From Candidatus Tepidiaquacellales bacterium UBA6667 (GTDB lineage Bacteria; Bacteroidota; Ignavibacteria; Tepidaquicellales; Tepidaquicellaceae), in the NCBI GenBank assembly GCA_002455255.1, contig DKKL01000040.1, positions 138,228 to 146,425 on the forward strand: a stretch of DNA of 8,198 nucleotides. Direction: 5' to 3'. Within the stretch, counting starts at the first letter, position 1, and every line of letters starts with the position of its first letter. Shown in pieces: positions 1 through 5,754 of the stretch. Made by a program: the position numbers and the translations under genes. A model generated the notes under the pieces. That model saw only the letters and a list, made by a program, of their open reading frames with translations. It searched no databases and was not told where the DNA came from.

Positions 1-205
1 TGAATTAAATTCACATCTTGGTAGTGCATTTTCGGTTGAACCAATTCTGACTCAATCAGCATATTTGAGACCTCATAATAAATCTGAAGATATTGAAAAT
101 CTTTATTTTACCGGTGCAGGTACACATCCCGGAGCAGGACTTCCCGGTGTATTAAGTTCAGCAAAAATAGTTGAGAAAATTATTCTTCAAGATCAAAAAC
201 TTTAA
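1..205 (+). CDS. crtI: Phytoene desaturase (CrtI family), C-terminal fragment
   Basis: Only the last 67 codons are in the window; the first complete codon begins at base 2 and the stop is TAA at 203-205. The fragment contains the conserved CrtI end: a PILTQSAYLRPHN segment (fragment residues 14-26), then a LYFTGAGTHPGAGLPG segment (34-49), which in this family is the C-terminal FAD-contacting motif, followed by a final helix. CrtI-type enzymes are FAD-dependent, membrane-associated desaturases that introduce double bonds into phytoene on the way to lycopene or related carotenoids. The fragment cannot tell phytoene desaturase from close relatives such as diapophytoene or other carotene desaturases, so the substrate is inferred from the best family match. 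The acetyltransferase gene starts 5 bases after the stop, suggesting co-transcription. No other carotenoid gene is visible. Confidence 0.85.
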   Translation, partial: ELNSHLGSAFSVEPILTQSAYLRPHNKSEDIENLYFTGAGTHPGAGLPGVLSSAKIVEKIILQDQKL

Positions 206-210
206 TATAT

Positions 211-819
211 ATGAATAAAAAAATACTTACTGAAATTCTATTTTATAAACCTCTGAATTTCAAAAATGATTTAGTGCATATTTCTCTGTTAGATTTTAAT
301 TTCACAAGAGAAATATCTAAAGTTTGTTTTGATGAAAATTTATGGAAATTTACTCCTACCAAATTAATTAATGATGAGGATGTTATTAATTATGTAAATA
401 AAAGTTTACTTGAATATCGAGATGAAAAATCAATTCCGTTTGTAATTTTTGATTCTCATTCCGGTAAATTAATAGGTTCTACAAAATGTCAGGCAATTTC
501 ACTCGTAAATTTAAGAATGGAAATTGGCAATACCTGGATAATTAAAGAATATCAAAACAAAGGTTATAATAAATCTGTAAAATTTGAATTATTGAAATTC
601 TTTTTTGAAGAGTTAAAATTCAAAAGAATCGAATTTAAAACAGATTTAAGAAATTTGCCTTCAAGAAATGCCTTGAAAGCAATAGGTGCTGTAGAAGAAG
701 GTATTTTGCGTAATCATTTAAAAACAGATGATAATTATTGGAGGGATTCTGTGTATTATTCAATCCTGAGTGACGAATGGATTGAAACTAAAAATAAATT
801 TTTTACCTCATATCTATAA
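211..819 (+). CDS. GNAT-family N-acetyltransferase, RimJ/RimL type
   Basis: This 202-residue protein has the layout of the Acetyltransf_3 (RimJ/RimL-like) branch of the GNAT fold, which moves an acetyl group from acetyl-CoA to an amine. Residues 23-32 resemble the N-terminal beta strand. Residues 104-120 (EIGNTWIIKEYQNKGYN) form motif A with the acetyl-CoA pyrophosphate loop. Residues 140-165 (strand IEFKTDL, then NLPSRNALKAIGA, then EEGILRNH) are the typical C-terminal half. The loop reads Q115-N-K-G118-Y-N120, so Asn replaces the small Gly/Ala usual at the last position of the Q/R-x-x-G-x-G/A motif. Relatives acetylate ribosomal-protein N-termini, antibiotics, polyamines or other small amines; nothing here fixes the substrate. 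The ATG lies 5 bases after the crtI stop without a Shine-Dalgarno, so expression with crtI is likely; a role in pigment metabolism is not supported. Confidence 0.85.
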   Translation: MNKKILTEILFYKPLNFKNDLVHISLLDFNFTREISKVCFDENLWKFTPTKLINDEDVINYVNKSLLEYRDEKSIPFVIFDSHSGKLIGSTKCQAISLVNLRMEIGNTWIIKEYQNKGYNKSVKFELLKFFFEELKFKRIEFKTDLRNLPSRNALKAIGAVEEGILRNHLKTDDNYWRDSVYYSILSDEWIETKNKFFTSYL

Positions 820-843
820 TTTTTTTGTATTTTTATTTTCTCA

Positions 844-872
844 TTGACATTTCAAAAAATATACCTTAATTT
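844..872 (+). promoter_or_regulatory. Possible sigma70-like promoter for the 99-residue gene
   Basis: A perfect TTGACA at 844-849 is followed by a 17-base spacer and TAATTT at 867-872, a poor match (3 of 6) to TATAAT. TTTAAT at 870-875 is a better hexamer, but its 20-base spacer is long. The position, in the 82-base gap between the acetyltransferase stop and the ATG at 903, fits. In DNA this AT-rich the -10 match carries little weight; the intact TTGACA is the main argument. An AGGG at 891-894, 8 bases before the ATG, is the only Shine-Dalgarno-like element I noticed at a start in this window. Confidence 0.35.
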
Positions 873-902
873 AATAAGGAATAATTAATAAGGGTATTTA
901 AA

Positions 903-1202
903 ATGATGAATTTAAAAAACAATCTAAAAAACGTAAACCTGATAAAAAGGCGAAGCGTTATTGAATCATTCTTATCAGAATTAGTATTCAATGCAACCGT
1001 ATTTGAGTTAAAATACAGTTTCAATAAAAATAATATTAAAATTATATGTAATGGAAAATTATTCGAGTTTAAGATTAATACGCCAATTAATTTTTTAAAA
1101 AATGAACTTCTAAAAAGTATCTCAAATAATACATATAAATCTCAATTTTATTTATCACATATTCCGGAAAATCCTATTTATGCTTTAAAGTTGGCATCTT
1201 GA
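903..1202 (+). CDS. Hypothetical protein, 99 residues, unrecognised
   Basis: I do not recognise this protein. It has no signal peptide, no clear membrane segment, no CxxC or other metal motif, and only one cysteine (about residue 49). By eye it looks like a small soluble alpha/beta domain. There is a lysine/asparagine-rich start, a helix around 18-33 (VIESFLSELVFNATVFEL), two strands around 36-59 (KYSFNKNNIKIICNGKLFEFKI), a helix around 63-73 (NFLKNELLKSI) and a short tail ending YALKLAS. The frame opens with two ATGs (903 and 906); I took the first. A possible promoter lies upstream and a weak terminator-like hairpin follows 28 bases after the stop, so it may be transcribed alone. Being a real gene is inferred from the intact frame in a packed region with fitting flanks. 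A chance ORF in AT-rich DNA is less likely at this length, since A/T-rich stop codons are frequent, but not excluded. Confidence 0.6.
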   Translation: MMNLKNNLKNVNLIKRRSVIESFLSELVFNATVFELKYSFNKNNIKIICNGKLFEFKINTPINFLKNELLKSISNNTYKSQFYLSHIPENPIYALKLAS

Positions 1203-1230
1203 ATGTAATATTTATAAAAATCCGGGAAAT

Positions 1231-1254
1231 ATTTTATTTCAAATAAAATTTTTT
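1231..1254 (+). terminator. Weak AT-only hairpin with T run after the 99-residue gene
   Basis: Bases 1231-1239 (ATTTTATTT) and 1241-1249 (AAATAAAAT) are perfect inverted arms around a single C, giving a practical stem of about 8 bp with a TCA loop, followed by five T at 1250-1254. The shape and place, 28 bases after the stop at 1202, fit an intrinsic terminator. The stem has no G-C pair, so it would be weak, and such hairpins arise by chance in this composition. Confidence 0.35.
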
Positions 1255-1267
1255 AAAATTTATTTAA

Positions 1268-1296
1268 AAATTAGTATAGCCGCCATTTACTAATTT
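1268..1296. repeat. Perfect 9-bp inverted repeat in the ettA leader
   Basis: AAATTAGTA at 1268-1276 and TACTAATTT at 1288-1296 are exact reverse complements around an 11-base loop (TAGCCGCCATT) that is the most GC-rich spot in this intergenic region. It sits about 108 bases before the ettA ATG and just ahead of the possible promoter at 1305-1335. It could be a protein-binding dyad, a transcript hairpin, or a terminator for upstream transcription, although no long T run follows. The remainder of 1203-1403 is AT-rich DNA in which I see no gene, tRNA or riboswitch. Confidence 0.5.
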
Positions 1297-1304
1297 ATCC
1301 CCTC

Positions 1305-1335
1305 TTTACAATAAATTCACAAGAATTTTTATCAT
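1305..1335 (+). promoter_or_regulatory. Possible promoter for the ettA-comF-kinase operon
   Basis: TTTACA at 1305-1310 and TATCAT at 1330-1335 each match the sigma70 hexamers at five of six positions, but the spacer is 19 bases, longer than the preferred 17. It would give a leader of roughly 60 bases before the ATG at 1404. Support comes from its position after a terminator-like hairpin and an inverted repeat. AT-rich background makes false matches common. Confidence 0.3.
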
Positions 1336-1403
1336 AAATTTATAAATCAAAATTAAAATAAATATTAAGTAATTTAGTTAAATTATAAAATTTTTAAATT
1401 TAA

Positions 1404-3077
1404 ATGTCAGATAATAAGATTATATTTTCAATGGTAGGAGTATCAAAAACTTTTCCTCCCAATAAAACAGTTCTAAAAAATATTTATTTATCCTTTTTTT
1501 ATGGTGCAAAAATTGGAATTATTGGTTTAAACGGATCCGGAAAATCAACTCTATTAAAAATAATAGCAGGTAAGGAAACTAATTTTCAAGGTGAAGTTCA
1601 TTTTACAAAAGAATATTCAATTGGTTTGCTTGAGCAAGAACCTGAATTGGATGATAGTAAGACAGTTAGAGAAATTGTAGAAGAAGGTGCCGGTGAAGTT
1701 ATATCTCTGTTAAAAGAATATGAAGAAGTAAATAATAAATTTGCTGAGCCAATGGATGATGATGAAATGACAAAACTAATTGAAAGACAAGGTGAATTAA
1801 CTGAAATGATTGAACATGCCGGAGGTTGGGAAATAGATTCAAAACTTGAAAGAGCTATGGATGCACTGCGAACACCTGAAGGAGACAAATTAATAAAAAA
1901 TTTATCCGGAGGTGAGAGAAGAAGAGTTGCTTTATGTAGGTTATTACTTCAGGAACCTGATATTTTGCTTTTAGATGAACCAACAAACCATCTTGATGCT
2001 GAATCTGTTGATTGGCTTGAGCAACATCTGAAACAATATAAAGGTACTGTTATTGCAATAACACACGACCGATATTTCCTTGATAATGTAGCAGGATGGA
2101 TACTTGAACTTGACAGAGGAGAAGGAATACCGTGGGAAGGAAACTATTCTTCGTGGTTAGCACAAAAATCAGAAAGATTAGCCCTTGAAGAAAAACAGGA
2201 AAGCAAACGGAAAAAGACTCTTGAACGTGAATTAGATTGGGTTAAAATGAGCCCTAAAGCAAGACATGCAAAATCAAAAGCAAGATTAAGTGCCTATGAT
2301 AAATTGTTAAATGAAGACAGCAAACAAAAAGAAGAAAAACTGGAAATTTTTATTCCGAACGGTAAACGACTTGGAAATAAAGTAATCGAAGCAATAAATG
2401 TTTCTAAGTCTTTTGATGATAAATTACTTTTTGAAAATCTGAATTTTTCGTTACCACCAAATGGAATTGTCGGGATAATTGGTCCAAACGGAGCAGGAAA
2501 AACAACACTATTCAGAATGATTTTAGATCGTGAAAAACCTGATTCAGGACATTTTGAATTAGGAGAAACCGTGAATATTGGTTATGTTGATCAGCAACAT
2601 GAAAATATTGATCCTGAAAAAACAGTGTGGGAAGTAATTTCAGAAGGATTAGAATTTGTAGATTTAGGTGGTAAAAATATTAATTCACGAGCTTATGTTG
2701 CAAGATTTAATTTTAGTGGTGCTGATCAGGGAAAAAAAGTAAATATGCTTTCCGGAGGAGAAAGAAACAGACTTCATCTCGCATTGACTTTAAGATCAAA
2801 CGCCAATGTATTGCTTCTTGATGAACCTACAAACGATATTGATGTAAATACTTTGCGTGCTTTAGAAGAAGGATTGGAAAGTTTTGCAGGTTGTGCGGTT
2901 ATAATTTCACATGACAGGTGGTTTCTTGACAGAGTAGCAACACATATCTTAGCTTTTGAAGGTGATTCGCAAGTATATTTTTTTGAAGGTGGATATTCAG
3001 AATATGAAGAAAACAAAAAGAAAAGACTTGGTGATGATATACCGCACAGAATTCGTTATAAGAAACTTATTAAATAA
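1404..3077 (+). CDS. ettA: ABC-F ATPase EttA, energy-dependent translational throttle
   Basis: At 557 residues this matches the usual length of EttA (about 555). It is a soluble ABC-F protein with two ATPase domains and no membrane part. Domain 1 has Walker A GLNGSGKST at 41-49, signature LSGGE at 167-171, Walker B with catalytic Glu192, and switch His221. The inserted arm lies around 95-140. The linker at about 242-305 carries the basic, helical P-site tRNA interaction motif, including KARHAKSKARL (285-295). Domain 2 has Walker A GPNGAGKTT at 360-368, LSGGE at 449-453, Glu474 and His503. The tail RIRYKKLIK is EttA-like. In E. coli EttA binds the ribosomal E site and gates entry into elongation according to the ATP/ADP ratio; that role is carried over by homology. 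It is the first gene of a tight cluster, with comF 3 bases downstream. No Shine-Dalgarno precedes the ATG. Resistance-type ABC-F proteins are less likely, as they differ in linker and ends. Confidence 0.93.
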   Translation: MSDNKIIFSMVGVSKTFPPNKTVLKNIYLSFFYGAKIGIIGLNGSGKSTLLKIIAGKETNFQGEVHFTKEYSIGLLEQEPELDDSKTVREIVEEGAGEVISLLKEYEEVNNKFAEPMDDDEMTKLIERQGELTEMIEHAGGWEIDSKLERAMDALRTPEGDKLIKNLSGGERRRVALCRLLLQEPDILLLDEPTNHLDAESVDWLEQHLKQYKGTVIAITHDRYFLDNVAGWILELDRGEGIPWEGNYSSWLAQKSERLALEEKQESKRKKTLERELDWVKMSPKARHAKSKARLSAYDKLLNEDSKQKEEKLEIFIPNGKRLGNKVIEAINVSKSFDDKLLFENLNFSLPPNGIVGIIGPNGAGKTTLFRMILDREKPDSGHFELGETVNIGYVDQQHENIDPEKTVWEVISEGLEFVDLGGKNINSRAYVARFNFSGADQGKKVNMLSGGERNRLHLALTLRSNANVLLLDEPTNDIDVNTLRALEEGLESFAGCAVIISHDRWFLDRVATHILAFEGDSQVYFFEGGYSEYEENKKKRLGDDIPHRIRYKKLIK

Positions 3078-3080
3078 AAT

Positions 3081-3773
3081 TTGAACTTAGTTTTCGAAAG
3101 TATCATTGATTTTATTTATCCAAAAAAATCCGTTTTAACAGATAATAAAATACTTGAAGATTCTGATAACAAATATTGGAATATAAACGATATTGCACTG
3201 CTTGAAAAATCAACTGATGAGCAGAATGAGAAAATAAAAAACCGTTTAAATTGTGACTACTTTTATTCAAGCCTTACTTTTGATAAAGAAAATTATACTC
3301 AAAAATTAATTCACACAATAAAATACAGTGGATTTAAAAATCTTGGGGCTGAATGCGGTAAACTTTTTGGTAATGAAGTTTTAACCTTTATTAAACAAAA
3401 TAATATTTCAATAGATTATATAGTTCCAGTGCCTTTACATCCCGTAAAAGAACGTGAAAGAGGTTTTAACCAATCTTCATATATTGCAAAAGAAATTTCA
3501 AATGTGTGTTCAATTCCTGTTAATAATAAAATAATTTACAGAATAAAAAATACTAAATCCCAGACAAAACTTTCTAATGCAGCAAGGAAACAAAATGTCA
3601 AAAATGCTTTCAAAATTAATGATTCATTTTTAAGTTTAATTGCTAATAATAATATATTATTATTGGATGATGTAGTTACAACAGGTTCAACAATTAACGA
3701 AATATGCGATTTGTTAATTAAAAATAAAGTAAATAAAATTTTTGTATATACTCTATCTTCTGTAAATAGTTAA
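3081..3773 (+). CDS. comF: ComF-family phosphoribosyltransferase-fold protein, TTG start
   Basis: This 230-residue protein shows the ComF pattern: an ESIIDFIYP start (6-14), an IHTIKYSGFKNLG segment (77-89), YIVPVPLHPVKERERGFNQ (113-131), and the PRPP-binding loop LLLDDVVTTGST at 193-204 with its acidic pair D196-D197. ComF proteins have a type I phosphoribosyltransferase fold and are needed for natural transformation in several bacteria; their exact reaction is not settled. The frame contains no ATG at all. The only upstream in-frame codons are AAT and the ettA stop, so the TTG at 3081 is the best start and also fits the family N-terminus. The N-terminal CxxC zinc-binding cysteines common in ComF are absent; the four cysteines (58, 92, 143, 209) are scattered. 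It lies 3 bases after ettA and 4 before the kinase, implying translational coupling within one operon. No com pilus or uptake gene is nearby. Confidence 0.88.
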   Translation: MNLVFESIIDFIYPKKSVLTDNKILEDSDNKYWNINDIALLEKSTDEQNEKIKNRLNCDYFYSSLTFDKENYTQKLIHTIKYSGFKNLGAECGKLFGNEVLTFIKQNNISIDYIVPVPLHPVKERERGFNQSSYIAKEISNVCSIPVNNKIIYRIKNTKSQTKLSNAARKQNVKNAFKINDSFLSLIANNNILLLDDVVTTGSTINEICDLLIKNKVNKIFVYTLSSVNS

Positions 3774-3777
3774 TATT

Positions 3778-5754
3778 ATGTCCGCAATTCCAAAGTTAAA
3801 ATATAAATATGAATCACAGGTTTTAAATGATTTATTAATCAAAGCTGAAACTGTGAGAAAAAGTAACACAGTAGAATATAAAAATACTCTTGATCAAATT
3901 AATGAAATTGCAGAAAATTCTGATGACTATAAAATTAAGATACAGAATAAATTTTTATGTGCTGACTATCACTGGTTAATTGGTGAATCATTACTCGCTA
4001 TGAACAAAGCAAATGATGCTATAAATATAGCTAATGAAAATAATTCCGACCATTTTGTTGCTGAGATATATAATTTAATTGCTAACATCGAAGTTTCTCT
4101 CGGTAATTATGAGTCCGGTTTAAGAAATGCTATGAAATCTCTTGACCTGTATAAAAAAGCAAATAATGAGAATTCAATTACAAGTGTTAAAATGAATATA
4201 GGTAATATATATTATTACCTTGATGAATACCCTACCGCATTAGAATATTATCTTATGGCAGTTAATTATTCAGAAGAAAACCGAACATATAAAGGATCAC
4301 CAAATGCATTTTTAAATATTGGTAATGTTTATTATAAACTTGGTGATCATGAAAATGCCTTAAAGAATTTTTACATATCCTTAGAGAAAAATCGTGAATT
4401 AAATGATAAGAAAGGTGAAGCAAACTGCCTTAATAACATCGGGATTTACTGGATGGAAAAGCAGGAATACGATAAATCACTGACTTATTTTTTTGAATGT
4501 CTTGAGATTTCTAAAATGTTACAGTCGAAGCAAACTCAATTAGTAAGTTCATATAACCTGGCACTTGTTTATATAAATCAGGATAAATTTACCGAATCTG
4601 AAGAGCTGCTTCTTGATGCACTCAAAATTGCAACAGATATTTCAGATAAAAAGAATATAGTTGAAGGTCATTATATTCTTGGTGAATTATATTCAAACGT
4701 GAAAATTAAAAAATATGATAAAGCTATTTACCATTTAAATCAGGCAAAAGAAATTGGTGAAAATATAAAAGTTAAATCATTACTTTATAAATCTTATTCA
4801 AGACTTTCTCAATTACACGAAATAGAAGGAGATTACAAATTAAGTCTTGAAGAATTTAAAAATTTCCATAACATAAAAGAAGAAATTTTTAATGAAGAAT
4901 CTGATGCAAAAACTAAAAAATTAGCGGTAATTCACAAAGTTGATAATATAATTCGGGAATCTCAGGATTTAAAAAGAAAAAATTCAGAACTCGACATTCT
5001 TCTGAGTGAAAAAAATATTTTAAATACGGAATTAAAAACTGCGAACGAAGCATTACAGAAACTTAATAAGGAAAAAAACGAATTTTTAAATATCGCCGCT
5101 CACGATCTTAAAAATCCATTGCTTGGAATAAAAGGTGTTGCAGAATTACTGAAATTTGATGACCAGCTCACGAAAGATGAGTTTCAGAGTTATATAGATA
5201 TGATAATTTATTCATCCGGAAATATGTTTGAAATAATAAAAAATCTGTTGAATGTGAATACTCTTGAAGACGGGTTGATTAAAGTTAAGAAAACAAAAAT
5301 TGATGTTTATCAAAATCTTCAAAATTTACTTCTTTCATATGACCTTATTGCTAAGAAGAAAAATATTAAGATTGAATTCAGTAATGAGTTAGATTCAAAT
5401 TTCATTTTTTCGGATAAAGAATTAGTTCATCAGGTTTTTGATAATCTCATATCAAATGCAATAAAATATTCAAAACAAAATTCCGAAGTTAGTATCAAAT
5501 TGAAAAAATATAAACATCCTGAGTTTTATTTGTTTGAAATTTCAGATTCCGGTCCCGGTTTTTCAGAAAGAGATAAACTCAAAATGTTTAAGAAATTTTC
5601 AAAACTAACCGCACAGCCAACTGCCGGCGAACAGTCTTCAGGTTTAGGTTTATTTATTGTTCATAAGCTCGTTGAACTTTTAGGAGGTAAAATAGAGCTT
5701 GAGGAAACATCCATATCAGGAAGTAAATTTAAATTACTTCTACCTTTAATTTAA
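3778..5754 (+). CDS. Orphan soluble TPR-repeat sensor histidine kinase
   Basis: This 658-residue protein has no signal peptide or membrane segment, so it should sense a cytoplasmic cue. Residues 93-368 hold about seven tetratricopeptide repeats of roughly 34-40 residues, such as MNIGNIYYYLDEYPTALEYY (139-158) and NIGNVYYKLGDHENALKNFY (180-199), with a more degenerate one possible before them. A charged coiled coil spans about 385-436. The HisKA domain has the phosphoacceptor His442 in HDLKNPL. The ATPase domain has the N box around DNLISNAIKYS (N556, N560), G1 DSGPGF at 590-595, and G2 SGLGL at 621-625. All catalytic motifs are intact, so it should autophosphorylate. There is no receiver domain and no response regulator in the window, so its partner is encoded elsewhere. 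TPRs in such kinases usually bind proteins or peptides; the ligand is unknown. The ATG lies 4 bases after comF, implying co-transcription. The last 9 bases overlap the opposing gene. Confidence 0.92.
   Translation: MSAIPKLKYKYESQVLNDLLIKAETVRKSNTVEYKNTLDQINEIAENSDDYKIKIQNKFLCADYHWLIGESLLAMNKANDAINIANENNSDHFVAEIYNLIANIEVSLGNYESGLRNAMKSLDLYKKANNENSITSVKMNIGNIYYYLDEYPTALEYYLMAVNYSEENRTYKGSPNAFLNIGNVYYKLGDHENALKNFYISLEKNRELNDKKGEANCLNNIGIYWMEKQEYDKSLTYFFECLEISKMLQSKQTQLVSSYNLALVYINQDKFTESEELLLDALKIATDISDKKNIVEGHYILGELYSNVKIKKYDKAIYHLNQAKEIGENIKVKSLLYKSYSRLSQLHEIEGDYKLSLEEFKNFHNIKEEIFNEESDAKTKKLAVIHKVDNIIRESQDLKRKNSELDILLSEKNILNTELKTANEALQKLNKEKNEFLNIAAHDLKNPLLGIKGVAELLKFDDQLTKDEFQSYIDMIIYSSGNMFEIIKNLLNVNTLEDGLIKVKKTKIDVYQNLQNLLLSYDLIAKKKNIKIEFSNELDSNFIFSDKELVHQVFDNLISNAIKYSKQNSEVSIKLKKYKHPEFYLFEISDSGPGFSERDKLKMFKKFSKLTAQPTAGEQSSGLGLFIVHKLVELLGGKIELEETSISGSKFKLLLPLI

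Noticed and set aside
1598..1888. Open 96-codon frame on the minus strand inside ettA
   Set aside because: It is fully antisense to a conserved ABC-F domain and is serine-rich, as expected for the reverse of this codon pattern. No independent signals.
2774..3016. Open 80-codon minus-strand frame inside ettA
   Set aside because: Antisense shadow of the second ATPase domain; its sequence resembles no protein family.
1404..3077. Annotation as an antibiotic-resistance ABC-F protein or an ABC transporter ATPase
   Set aside because: The length, linker, arm and C-terminal RIRYKK tail match housekeeping EttA, and there is no permease gene nearby.
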